From Acanthopleura granulata (taxonomy: Eukaryota > Mollusca > Polyplacophora > Chitonida > Chitonidae): a DNA stretch of 64,000 bases. Both the position numbers and the translations under genes were made by a program. Of this stretch, positions 52,101 through 59,153 are shown piece after piece (position 1 is the stretch's first letter; every line of letters starts with the position of its first letter). The stretch lies in the NCBI GenBank assembly GCA_016165875.1, contig JABBOT010000016.1, positions 11,223,507 to 11,287,506 of the forward strand. Reading direction: 5' to 3'. The notes under the pieces were generated by a model that saw only the letters and a list, made by a program, of their open reading frames with translations, did no database searches and was not told where the DNA came from.

Positions 52101-53851
52101 AATACATCAAGATGAAACTAAACTTGAACATATCTGCAGTATCTTTTCAGTACCTGTAAAAACATAACATTCAACTGAACAACAACAATAACAAAGTTCT
52201 ACATTTTATTTTTCTATTTATATATATCCATATTTATAATCACTGAGAAAATTGATGTTAATTTTGTTCTACCAAAGAGTAAACAACATGACCTTAACAA
52301 TGAATGCATAATAAACTAATACGAATATAATGATAAATATAATGATAAATAACTAATACAAAATAAGACTTATGAATTACAATTTCCATGATACTACACA
52401 ACTTATTAACTGATGAATACCATGGTAACATTGAGACTGATATACATAAGTGCATACGAAATCTGGCCAATACCTTAACATTTTCAATCTCACAAGTGCA
52501 CACGCATCCCAGGATGCCACATTTGAGTCGCACCATGATTGCAGAAACCCAGTTAACAGTTTGTATGCGATTAACCAGCTGTCTTGGAAAACACAACAAT
52601 ATATAGTGTCTCTGCCACAAAGAAACAACTGGGGCCCCAGTGCGACGTTAACAGTAACGATGGTCAAGGTCAACAAGACGTAAATAAACATATAAACTCG
52701 GACCAATCAGGACTAGGGAATATTGACTGACTGTAGACGAGTTATCTGTGAAATATGTCCGTTAACCAGATTAGACAAGCACAAAATACCCACGAGACCT
52801 ATTATATGTCAGTTTGAAACGATCGCAGTCGGCGAAACACTGACGTGTGATTAACCCAAAAGGCCTAAGAACAATTACTTCCTGAAAGTCAATGACTGTG
52901 TGTGTTAGTATGAGAACTCTCAGGTTACGTGTAAATTTACACTGGCTCCACGTCCACTAACTTTACTAACAGACAACTGACTTTCGCAATAGTTAGAGTT
53001 TTTTCACCTAGGAAACTGTGGTTAAAGATGCACTTCCCATCTAGTAAAATTAGTCGCTTGTAAATGTAGTGTATTCAAACATAGCTGGTTTAATCTAAGT
53101 GCTTCAGCTGTGTATTTGTGTATGAGTGGTTGTGGTTACTTCCAGGTTACACTTGATGAAATAGTTCTGATGACAAATGCATGATTGTTTTAGTATGAGA
53201 AATGTTGACAATTCTCTGAAACACTTAGATATTTATGTGGGAAGCTTAGAGAGAATGGAAATTCCTGTTTAGTAACTGTAACCACCAATACTTAAATTTA
53301 TATTTAATAGTACTTAAATGAGAAGGAAGGAAAACTTATAAGATATTGCCCACAGCATATTTTTCAAAACACAAATCTGAGTAATCTCAGCAAACAAAAG
53401 TGAAACAATTCCAACTTTTCCATCACTAGACAGAGATTGCAAAGAATTTTATAATGTAGGATGCATTGAGAGGGTTGAACACTATGGTAGGATGATAATT
53501 ACTGACTTCTGAACCATTAGCAGTCTCTACATAGCTGAAAAGTTTTCCAAAAAGGTCTTTATCTTTTAAGCCTTAGCCACAGTAATCAAAATATTTCAGG
53601 CTAATAAGTAAAAGAAACACATACATGTACTACCCTGCACACCGATCCCACCCCATTCTTTCCCCCCAAAAGAACACTAAAACGGAAACTGGGCAATTAT
53701 AAAAAAAGCGCTTGATCTAACTGGATAACTCATTAGTTATTGTAGGGCATGGTGGCAGAGTACTCAACAGTTCTGCTGATCAATACTTAATATGGCCAAG
53801 CTTTACCTGAAGCTTCAGAGCCACACCACTGAAGTCGTTCTGAGAATCCAT
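10044..53851 (-). CDS. tensin (whole gene, 28 coding exons, spliced CDS 4,899 nt)
   Basis: Cytoskeletal adaptor of integrin adhesions: tensins link beta-integrin tails (PTB) to actin and to tyrosine-phosphorylated partners (SH2). Reading exons from high to low coordinates with GT/AG ends and continuous phase gives 1,632 residues. They comprise a PTEN-like phosphatase fold (about 52-210), C2 (about 210-350), a long low-complexity middle, SH2 (about 1335-1450) and PTB (about 1490-1625), in the order and at a length typical of long tensins. The P-loop reads HCKGTQGR, so catalytic Cys156 and Arg162 are kept, unlike vertebrate TNS1 where the Cys is Asn. The SH2 Arg (FVVRDS) is present. An in-frame TAA lies two codons before the start ATG. 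Most introns in the 3' half are phase 1. Single-gene orthology to one vertebrate tensin cannot be decided here, so I give no symbol. The gene call is near certain; individual splice sites are inferred. Confidence 0.95.
10762..10806 (-). CDS. tensin exon 27, PTB (45 nt)
   Basis: Codes [15 protein letters not shown] plus two bases, the variable loop between conserved PTB strands. TTCCAG|A to CTAA|GTAAGA. The length and phase join exons 26 and 28 correctly. Confidence 0.93.
   Translation of the reverse strand: MEETFRHARSPSRC
11127..11195 (-). CDS. tensin exon 26, PTB
   Basis: Codes [20 protein letters not shown] and then EDR, matching [12 protein letters not shown]...DPQDR of the family. TTCCAG|A to CGAAG|GTCAGT. 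Confidence 0.97.
11569..11743 (-). CDS. tensin exon 25, PTB
   Basis: Codes [38 protein letters not shown]: first strands and helix of the PTB domain that binds beta-integrin NPxY tails in tensins. TTTGCAG|CC to GGAA|GTAAGT. Confidence 0.97.
12140..12352 (+). mobile_element. SINE family A copy in tensin intron 24
   Basis: Contains TGTGAGTTGAAGTCCAGC, GAGTTTCCTCCCAGCATAAT, TCTTCAGTACAGCATAAAAC and an (AAAT)n tail. The 5' head is shortened or diverged. It lies between exons 25 and 24. Confidence 0.8.
12519..12602 (-). CDS. tensin exon 24, SH2-PTB linker
   Basis: Codes [20 protein letters not shown] and then AALLAQGA, the linker ending in the conserved (A)ELLKQGA of tensins. CTACAG|AT to GCTG|GTAAGT. 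Confidence 0.94.
13324..13401 (-). CDS. tensin exon 23, SH2 end
   Basis: Codes [20 protein letters not shown] and then LLLPET. ATTCAG|GA to ACAG|GTACAG. A second GTACAG follows six bases later, so a two-residue tandem-donor variant is possible. Confidence 0.95.
13498..13655 (-). mobile_element. SINE family A copy in tensin intron 22
   Basis: Minus orientation: TTTCTTTATTTGATTGGTGC, TACTCAAGAATATTTCACTT, GCCAGCATTATGGTGGAGG, then AAACCCACGACCATCC. 5'-truncated (no head). Confidence 0.85.
13859..13951 (-). CDS. tensin exon 22, SH2
   Basis: Codes [20 protein letters not shown] and then CSNEPVF, nearly identical to the tensin SH2 in vertebrates. TTTTCAG|GT to TTTG|GTAAGT. Confidence 0.97.
14696..14821 (-). 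CDS. tensin exon 21, SH2 phosphotyrosine pocket
   Basis: Codes [18 protein letters not shown], then a segment through [15 protein letters not shown]. The Arg of FVVRDS (about residue 1376) is the phosphotyrosine-binding Arg; Ser and Phe positions around it are as expected. CGCAG|CC to TCAA|GTAAGT. Confidence 0.97.
14868..14945 (-). mobile_element. SINE family A fragment in tensin intron 20
   Basis: Has CATACTCAAGAATATTTCAA but then diverges. A short old fragment. Confidence 0.5.
14981..15067 (-). CDS. tensin exon 20, SH2 start
   Basis: Codes [19 protein letters not shown] and then [10 protein letters not shown], the opening of the tensin SH2 domain ([17 protein letters not shown]). TTGACAG| to GAAG|GTAAGA. 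Confidence 0.96.
15240..15383. mobile_element. MITE-like element in tensin intron 19
   Basis: Terminal inverted sequences GGGTGCAGTTTTATGAAA (left) and the reverse complement of TTTCATGAAACCGGGCCC (right) agree at 14 of 18. About 140 bp, no coding capacity. The right end resembles the arms of the 2.4-kb element. Confidence 0.45.
15744..15907 (-). CDS. tensin exon 19, pre-SH2 linker
   Basis: Codes [15 protein letters not shown]... and ends [15 protein letters not shown]. The [14 protein letters not shown] block is conserved in vertebrate tensins immediately before SH2 and carries an RRGS basophilic kinase site. TTTTCAG|T to GCGG|GTAAGT. Confidence 0.95.
17639..17978 (-). CDS. tensin exon 18, Gln/His-rich
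   Basis: Starts GTPTLPRQG, then has Gln/His/Tyr-rich runs ([13 protein letters not shown] and [13 protein letters not shown]) and ends [15 protein letters not shown]. The Gln runs use mixed CAA and CAG codons. GCCCAG|GC to GGCAG|GTGAGC. The frame downstream is restored exactly by exon 19. Confidence 0.88.
19496..19663 (-). CDS. tensin exon 17, disordered
   Basis: Codes a Ser/Pro/His-rich stretch with [16 protein letters not shown]. The Tyr in DPLYASIP is a plausible phosphotyrosine/SH2 site. GATGTAG|TG to CACAG|GTATCA. Phase 1 to 1. Confidence 0.86.
20927..20974 (-). CDS. tensin exon 16 (48-nt microexon)
   Basis: Codes [16 protein letters not shown], which matches the short conserved PAFPVSPETPY motif of vertebrate tensins, so it is a real exon despite its size. 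CTGTAG|CA to CAAG|GTAAAA. Phase-neutral and multiple of three, so skippable. Confidence 0.88.
22073..22283 (-). CDS. tensin exon 15, disordered
   Basis: Codes [14 protein letters not shown], then [12 protein letters not shown] and a Thr/Pro-rich end ([10 protein letters not shown]). AAACAG|TCT to CCAG|GTAAGA, phase 0 in and 1 out. The phase chain fits both neighbours although the preceding intron is over 12 kb. Confidence 0.85.
25376..25525. repeat. diverged direct duplication
   Basis: Two copies of about 62 bp (25376-25437 and 25462-25525) sharing AAGTACATGGA, GAATATGTG, AGACTAAAACT and AATATAATTATTTT, with starts 86 bp apart. Confidence 0.75.
27001..27060. repeat. purine-rich tract
   Basis: G-runs then GA repeats (GGGAGGGGGAGGG, then GAGAGAGAGAG). 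Low complexity, could form triplex or quadruplex DNA. Confidence 0.85.
28960..29230. repeat. degenerate ~31-bp minisatellite
   Basis: Repeats of TTCTACCTGTTCATGTATAG plus TGTACCACAG with drift, about 8-9 units. Units from 29061 recur at 29153, a higher-order period of 92 bp. Confidence 0.85.
34512..34768 (-). CDS. tensin exon 14, second amphipathic motif
   Basis: Codes [16 protein letters not shown] and then LDELERLL (about 952-959), a Leu-rich amphipathic segment, followed by Ser-rich sequence and GYNTSEEVS. The donor I chose, ATT|GTACGT, gives phase 0, which fits the next acceptor. The frame stays open 27 codons past it, so another donor or intron retention is possible. Confidence 0.82.
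34769..37381 (-). other. tensin intron 13
   Basis: AT-rich, no exon, SINE or tandem array recognised. Confidence 0.7.
37382..38803 (-). CDS. tensin exon 13, large disordered exon with LD-like motif
   Basis: A 1,422-nt exon coding residues about 462-935, rich in Ser, Thr, Pro and Tyr. Near its start LDDILKDLM (about 499-507) fits the LD-motif pattern of paxillin-type proteins. Further on, [18 protein letters not shown] followed by an Arg/Glu-rich helix resembles a conserved basic/coiled segment of vertebrate tensins. The rest has many SP and Tyr phosphorylation-type sites and Pro-rich stretches. ATCTTAG|GC to GGAG|GTATAT. The large single exon in the middle of the protein is usual for tensins. 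Confidence 0.93.
38804..40538 (-). other. tensin intron 12
   Basis: Contains a short tandem run at 39034-39115 (units of GATTGATTGGTATATTCAT and shorter forms). Nothing else recognised. Confidence 0.7.
39034..39115. repeat. short tandem repeat GATTG(A)TTGGTATATTCAT
   Basis: Four to five units of 16-20 bp with small length differences. Confidence 0.85.
40539..40736 (-). CDS. tensin exon 12
   Basis: Begins the disordered middle. Contains [10 protein letters not shown], the tensin linker motif (SLYAKVRKK in vertebrates), in a Glu/Asn-rich context. AACAG|AC to TCTG|GTACAT. Phase 1 to 1. Confidence 0.9.
41339..41456. repeat. 59-bp tandem duplication in tensin intron 11
   Basis: Two adjacent copies (41339-41397, 41398-41456), nearly identical, each beginning GTATTTC(A/G)GTGTTTTGG and ending TTTGTAGTTTTACCTT. 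Few mismatches, so recent. Confidence 0.9.
41773..41886 (-). CDS. tensin exon 11
   Basis: Codes a segment ending [18 protein letters not shown]; the core LIRWDSYEN is a conserved tensin motif just after C2. TTTACAG|TG to GAGG|GTATGT. Confidence 0.94.
42589..42620 (+). repeat. G-run tract (quadruplex-prone)
   Basis: Long G-runs separated by CT and A (intron 10). Other G-runs at 18217-18227 and 25109-25119. Confidence 0.8.
42901..42975 (-). CDS. tensin exon 10, end of C2 domain
   Basis: Codes [19 protein letters not shown], the last C2 strand (family form [12 protein letters not shown]). GTCAG|AT to AAAC|GTAAGT, phase 1 to 1. Confidence 0.95.
43702..43904 (-). CDS. tensin exon 9, C2 domain
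   Basis: Codes [28 protein letters not shown], and [10 protein letters not shown] through [10 protein letters not shown]. These C2 strands include the Lys-rich KCYHKK strand found across tensins and PTEN. TTTCAG| to ATTG|GTAGGT. Confidence 0.96.
44574..44747 (-). CDS. tensin exon 8, phosphatase-C2 junction
   Basis: Codes [18 protein letters not shown], then [21 protein letters not shown] and [13 protein letters not shown]. This is the first part of the PTEN-type C2 domain, very close to animal tensins. CTGCAG| to GTGTA|GTAAGT. Confidence 0.96.
44748..47741 (-). other. tensin introns 7 and 6 (exon 7 between them)
   Basis: Apart from exon 7 at 46142-46225 I see no gene, array or SINE in this stretch. 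Confidence 0.65.
46142..46225 (-). CDS. tensin exon 7, end of phosphatase domain
   Basis: Codes [19 protein letters not shown] and then TQPSQRR, the conserved helix after the P-loop. TTTGCAG|TGC to GAG|GTAAGA, phase 2 to 2. Confidence 0.95.
47742..47980 (-). CDS. tensin exon 6, phosphatase P-loop
   Basis: Codes residues 100-178: [16 protein letters not shown], the [12 protein letters not shown] segment, and [14 protein letters not shown], which is the HCX5R phosphate-binding loop with Cys156 (codon at 47810-47812) and Arg162. The acceptor is TTTTAG|ATT at 47981-47982. A nearer AG at TATCAG would drop the conserved NLSE and break phase. Donor GCCAG|GTAATT. Confidence 0.95.
48294..48391 (-). 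CDS. tensin exon 5, phosphatase domain
   Basis: Codes [13 protein letters not shown]... through KTKHGDNYL, matching the conserved MLKSKHGDNYL strand of tensins. Acceptor CTTCACAG|CG, donor TTG|GTAAAG, ending in phase 0. The open frame runs on into the intron, but NLSERR is supplied by the next exon. Confidence 0.9.
48955..49013 (-). CDS. tensin exon 4, start of phosphatase domain
   Basis: Codes a Gly/Asp-rich lead and then [10 protein letters not shown], the signature opening of the tensin/PTEN phosphatase fold (family form: [11 protein letters not shown]). Acceptor TTTCAG|GGG, donor ATTG|GTAAGG, phase 2 in and 1 out. Confidence 0.9.
50078..50133 (-). CDS. tensin exon 3
   Basis: Codes [18 protein letters not shown] plus two bases, between ACTTCAG| and |GTAAGA, phase 0 in and phase 2 out. 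It has no recognised domain. It contains an internal Met that could serve shorter isoforms. Confidence 0.75.
50505..51780. repeat. 72-bp satellite block in tensin intron 2
   Basis: The core at 51066-51590 has seven units with exact 72-bp spacing (CTCAAGCAGTGAGG at 51081, 51153, 51225, 51297, 51369, 51441, 51513), each with TTACACACAAACATTACAGT and ACAGTCTGATA. Older, diverged units extend to both sides. The 24-codon period keeps a 163-codon frame open; this is not a gene. Confidence 0.93.
50741..50910 (+). mobile_element. SINE family A copy with complete tRNA-like head
   Basis: Best head in the window: CCGTGGCTCAGTTCGTTAGC (A-box-like), then GCGCAATGACCCAG, CTGTGAGTTCAAGACCAGC (B-box-like). 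3' part and tail are missing. Flanks GATATGTGTGTG (50729-50740) and GATATTTGTGTG (50915-50926) differ at one base, but the host satellite itself contains similar words. Confidence 0.85.
51967..52005 (-). CDS. tensin exon 2 (39-nt microexon)
   Basis: Codes [13 protein letters not shown] between TTTTCAG| and |GTGAGT, phase 0 to 0. Its length is a multiple of three, so it could be skipped without a frameshift. It lies before the phosphatase domain. Confidence 0.75.
52006..53806 (-). other. tensin intron 1
   Basis: No exon or repeat recognised. Several minus- and plus-strand open frames near 52.3-52.7 kb overlap without codon evidence. Confidence 0.6.
53807..53851 (-). CDS. tensin exon 1 (start codon)
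   Basis: Codes [15 protein letters not shown] and ends at CTTCAG|GTAAAG, phase 0. The ATG has G at -3 and G at +4, and TAA lies in frame just upstream (TAATCCGACATG), so this is a real translation start if the exon is transcribed. It has no domain. Such N-termini vary between tensin isoforms, so alternative first exons further upstream are likely. Confidence 0.75.
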
Positions 53852-54488
53852 GTCGGATTAATAGCAGCAAAAAACTTAACCAGCAGTCTAACAAATGGTT
53901 TGTACAGGTTTCTGGTGGAAACCACAATCTAATTAAGGTTGTCATCCTATTTGTTGTGAGAAGTTGTGTCCAAACATTTTAGACACTGCAAAGTTCTAAT
54001 TTCTTTTACTTCAGTCTCTACGAAAACTGCTTATCAATGCAATACCATATAATGATCATGACTCCACGCCCTAATTGTCAAGAGAAACCAATGTAATTCA
54101 GGAAATATACACTGAACAATACATATGGTCATTAAAATTAATGCGTGGATCAAGCTGGTTTCACAACTTGATCAGCATATAAAACTTTATATTAAAATGG
54201 GCAGTCTGAGAATGAGTCTGTTGTATCAATGTAACACTTCAGGTAGAGCCTGACAGGAATGGCTCGCGAAAGAACGTCTTTGTGAACAAATCATGATGTG
54301 AATCAAACTCTTGGAATAAAAAATGTCTTTTTAATTGAATGACAATAATTACTAGCCAATCAAATCTCCTAAGCTGGAGAACAAACAGATTCAAATATTT
54401 CTCACTTTCACAAAAGTGTGGGACAAAGTTGGATCCATTCTTATAACTGTTCCAGCCTTTGCAAAACATTTATAACTTCAATTAGGCT

Positions 54489-54739
54489 GGTGGAAAAGGG
54501 AGTTAGCCTGCCAGCTCTGCATTATGATCCCGTGTCTCTCAGTTGTTGTGAGTTCAAGTCCAGCTCATGCTGGCTTCCTCTACAGCTGAAAGTGGGAGGG
54601 TCTGCCAGCAACCTGGTCGTGGGTTTCCCCCAGGCTCCATCCGGTTTCCTCCCACTATAATGCTTGGCCGCAGCCATACAAGTGAAATATTCTTGAGAGC
54701 GGCATAAAACACCAATCAAATAAATAAATAAATAAATCG
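54489..54739 (+). mobile_element. SINE family A copy with target duplication
   Basis: Contains TTGTGAGTTCAAGTCCAGC, GGTTTCCTCCCACTATAATG, ATATTCTTGAGAGCGGCATA and (AAAT)n tail. Flanked by ATTAGGCT at 54481-54488 and 54740-54747, a perfect 8-bp duplication that defines the body. Confidence 0.9.
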
Positions 54740-55945
54740 ATTAGGCTCTGTAGTTTATGGTACTTTATATTTGGGCTGAATTACACTTGGGTTATATTTT
54801 TCAGGGAGTCTCACTAGGTCCATCCACTGACACTTGCTAAACCTTGAGACCTAACAAAAGAGATGAATGCAACAGGGAAGACGCAAAATGTCAAGAGAAT
54901 GTCAAAGGTAATTCAGGCAAATACCATCATCAGAACTACTGCCCAAATGTCCCACCTGTTTAGCAAATTTACAGGTGTTTATGCTTGTGGACTTCATCAC
55001 TTGCTTCATGCTTTTTGGGAGACCAAAACAGTCCCTACTATTCCAACGTATAGAATTGGGCAATATCATATCACATAAATTGTTTCACATAAGAAATAAC
55101 CTGGCTGAAAGACAAACAGCATGTAACATATGACCAGAGACATGACGGAATGTAGGTCACATAGTGGAGCTGTTTGCTTCATAAATATTCTATGATTATT
55201 CTGCTATAGGTACAAGTTGGTGTATCAGAAGATAAATTCGATCATTTTTTTAACTGGCATATAACTGACTAAAAATCTCACGCATAAATAATAATTTATT
55301 CAACTGTCTGTTTGTCCCAGATAGGCAAAAAAAAGAACACTGGCATTTTTCCCTGGTTAAGTCTTCTATTCAGTCTGTACCACTTCACTTTTTAAATCAG
55401 AATATTTATAAAGATCCACCCAAAAACTTAATGCTACTCCTCAAAAATCTTCCAACTCCTCATCTCCACTATATATAGCTGGAGATTCCTAAACTGATGC
55501 AAGGTAACGATACTAGCTTTAATGACGCTTGCTGTAAATCTACCTTTGTTTGAAAACTCATAAAGATAGTATTCACTTTGGCCAGGGAAGCAAAGAATTA
55601 AATTGCCTGACCTTGCCATTGTTCACGATGCCAGGCTTTATCTACCAGAACACACTAATGCTTAGATCATTAAGTTAACTGGATAGAAACTTGGAGTGTG
55701 AGTGGGTCTTGAAGCAGTGATTCCATGATCCACACAAGCTACTCACCAAACCAACAATTTCAACTACACATGTAAAAACCTGCACTTTTTCAGCTAGCCA
55801 TTGTTATGGACACTGAATCCTAATTGCTCATGACTCTGTGGGTGAGGTCAACCAAAGAAATGACCAATAGGCATGCAGAGACTTTAATGCCATCACTCAC
55901 ACTGAAGACATTATTTTGAGATCACTTGAACTGACAAATTCTAGG

Positions 55946-56211
55946 AGTGGTCTGTGCTAGCTCAGATGGTTAAAGCATTCGCTCTGTGTGCCTATCAGGC
56001 TTGTGGCCAGTGAGAATTCGTGTTCGAATACAACTCTCACTGTTTTCCCTGCGTCCTAAAGGTCAAGCAACCTGCTACACAGGTACCTGGTGATGGTGGG
56101 TGGTCTACACCAGGCAATCTGCTTTCCTCAATCCATACACCTGACTATATCTACCTTCATGTGGATGATACGCACTCAAGAAAGGCATTTAAGGCCAATC
56201 AATCAATGAAT
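55946..56211 (+). mobile_element. SINE family B copy with 11-bp target duplication
   Basis: tRNA-like head GCTAGCTCAGATGGTTAAAG (A-box) and GTGTTCGAATACAACTC (B-box), about 170 bp of unique body, and an AATC-type tail (CAATCAATCAATGAATC). Flanked by perfect CAAATTCTAGG at 55935-55945 and 56212-56222. The body and tail differ from family A. Confidence 0.92.
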
Positions 56212-57246
56212 CAAATTCTAGGCACAGCATGTCACCTAAAAATTCACTGAATATTTCCAAAAGCTAAATGTGTTCCCACCCAACCCCCAATGCAAAAGCT
56301 GTGATCATCTGATGAAATAAGAATATATATTTGATGTTGGGTACATATAACCTTTACTTAAAACAACAACACCGAAGGCTAGTGACCCAGGTAAGTCAGG
56401 GTGGATTATTTCCTGGTGTTCTTTACAAAGCACAGATTAAAACCTAGTTATATAGTGAAGCATTCTTTTTGGAGTGTACCTTCATGACTCAATACATACT
56501 CCACCTCTTAGCTCATAAGTTCTTCACAAATGCTTGACTTTCATTTGCTTGCTTTACTATCAGGTATTTTCACTGCTTTAATTCAATAATGAACAGGATT
56601 CCCATAATGCACCTGCATGAAAAACACTGGGATATAATGTACAATAACAATGAAATAAATAAACAAATATGCAGAAGAGACAAAATTACATGTTCTGCCT
56701 ACCCCATGTTTACTTGCCAGAGACAACAAACAGATTGGCAGATCAACAAATATACTGCGGTCTGTAGAGACCATCTTGACACAACTGTTGAGTTTTGACC
56801 GCCTTGGAGTATGGTGCTATTTATGTAACTCTCAAGATGTAATATACGTTAGGAGATTGTTAGGCTTGGCTGTGAATGAAGGGCAATATTAAGCAAGAAT
56901 ACAGAGCCTGGTGTAGCAATGGATGTTGTTTGTTCTCTCAATTTTGAGTCAGAAAACAGCTTGACGTGTTCGGTAGAACTCATGTTTAGTATGGCAAAGG
57001 AATGATGTAAAAATACAGCCTGTGGCTTTCATGCATGTAGCTCACAATTTAACCTCGATTGATTTTGATGTCCCCAAGACATTATCATCTTGATCAATGC
57101 CCATAATGATCCTAATCATATCTGACATGAGCATTTATGGTCAACCAAAACCCAGCTTTCAAACATCAATACCTGCAAGATCATCAAAAAACAGCAGTGC
57201 TTTAATTCTCCCCACAAACAGTTTACAATTATAATGTGTAGATTAC

Positions 57247-57272
57247 CCATTCTGAAGAGTTTCTTCATACAT
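57247..57272 (-). CDS. candidate alternative tensin first exon B
   Basis: Codes MYEETLQN plus GG, then donor GG|GTAATC. It ends in phase 2, which fits direct joining to exon 4 and would give QNG-GAEDD before the phosphatase domain. G is at -3 but T is at +4, so the start context is only moderate. This is an inference from phase and donor alone. Confidence 0.28.
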
Positions 57273-57602
57273 GTCAGTGTTAATGCCCTCAGGCCTAGTT
57301 CTGACAGCTAGGGGAACTGTAGATGACATGTTACCCGTCCAGGGGGTAATTGTAGGCTTCTCAGTGGGCAGAGCAAGGATTACAAACCGTTTTCTGCAAC
57401 AGGTTAATGCAAACAATGGAAGACTCTACCTAGTCAAAATGAGTGAGAAAAAATACCACAGGACATGTACATGTATTTTTACTCCATGATCTGTTCCATT
57501 TTTTCACCTTGTGTTAGGTGTTTTAGCTGGCTGCAGGGAGTTGGTATCAGAATTTTCCTTACAGTGTACATGTGGAGATTGTCAAATACTTATTTGGATT
57601 AA

Positions 57603-57750
57603 ACACAGGATATTGCATAGTGAAGGTAGGATACCATAAATATTGTTTGTGTGAAAGGTGGAAATGATAACCCACCAGATGAGAAGCATTGAGTGGGTTA
57701 TCATTTCCACCTTTCACAAGACCTTCAAACATTACTGTGCAATATTCTAT
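57603..57750. mobile_element. foldback element with perfect 25-bp stem
   Basis: Left arm 57651-57675 (GTGAAAGGTGGAAATGATAA plus CCCAC) is the exact reverse complement of 57693-57717, with a 17-nt loop. Outside the stem, pairing resumes with gaps: GCATAGTGAAGGT on the left against ACCTTCA...ACTGTGC on the right, so the element is about 150 bp. Confidence 0.8.
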
Positions 57751-59138
57751 TTATTATTTACATTTTAACAACATAAAGACACTGTTCTTTCTGGTCATAA
57801 AAGCTCTTTTTTTGATTGTCATGGCATCTACTTGTAAAATATCAAAATGTAATAATAAAGGTGACATATCCCTGCACTGAAATATCGCTTTTATCAAATC
57901 CTGACACTTCCACCTATATTTAAACAATAATAAAAGGTGATACCAGTTTACTAAATGGTTAAAGTTTATTAAAAGATCAGGACAGGTGAATCGTGGCTTG
58001 ATTTGTTTCAAATATTTTCCAATGACAGTTATTCCTCAGACTCAAACTAGCATACACAAAAGCGGCTTTTAAACTGTTCAGAGTTTGTAAATGATGGTCA
58101 TCTGCCTCCTACCTGCACAGGTCAATGGAATACAGTGGGTGAAGACCACCATAAACATCTACTGGTATAACCTAAATAAAGCAGCTGTGGCTTACTAAGA
58201 AGGAGTTCTTTACATGGCTTTTCACAAAAAAAAAAAAAACTTGGATGAGCTGGCAACAGGATTCTAATGTGTAACACATTTAATTATGATGCCTTAAGAG
58301 TAGACAATATGGTATGAAGTTACAGTAACAACTTTACAAAACTTTGGAAGGACCATCATTTTACCATCATTAAGACACAAGGTATTATAACTTGTAAAGT
58401 AACACCTAAAATTTGGTGAAACTGGGGCATTGGTTCTATAAGCAGATCATAATGGAGCGAGGGTGCTACTACTGTGATGAGGCTAAGTAGACTTAAGGTG
58501 CATCAGAGTGCATCATGCTCATGTTTCAGCACTGTGCATGTATGCATACAAGAATGCTTTAAAGGTGATATCACTAACATGGGCCGGAATTGAAACTGTG
58601 TTGGAGTGCTTCATGACTCAGAGCCCAGCAGTAAATGACAAATGATGAAGCTGGTTGGTGGAAATTACGTAGAGAAACAACGTGCACAACTGATATGTCA
58701 AAATGTCAAAGTTTAACCTATTCCCTTCTTGAACTCTGATCCTTAAATACCAGTCTGATTTCCTGTCTGCAATAACCATGGCATAACTATTGGCATAACC
58801 AATATATCAAAACATTATAGGGTTGAGGTATAAATTAAAAAAACAAACAAACAAACAGTCAGTCAACTAAACAAAGTGCAGTCATAGAATAGTTGCTAGT
58901 GCAACCAGAAATATATCAAAAGTTCAAAGTGGTCGGATTTGAAGTGTAATGACTTTCCACGGAAGGGTGACCATTCGACAACAGACGCGAAACTAGTATT
59001 TAAAATAGGAATATAGAACTGAAGTTGCAACTGTAGATATGTACTGGAAATTCAAGTCAAATACGAGCACATAATGAAAAGTCTCCAGTGACAGGGAAAT
59101 CTTCAAACGACCTAAGATACAGTACAACATAACCTTAC

Positions 59139-59153
59139 CTGAGTTTCAACCAT
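59139..59153 (-). CDS. candidate alternative tensin first exon A
   Basis: ATG GTT GAA ACT CAG is followed by a strong donor (CAG|GTAAGG), with A at -3 and G at +4. It ends in phase 0, exactly what exon 2 (and exon 3) needs, giving MVETQ-NNEPL. The frame is open 16 codons further upstream (to a TGA) with Lys/Glu-rich sequence. I have no transcript evidence. A chance ATG plus donor is the alternative. Confidence 0.4.
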
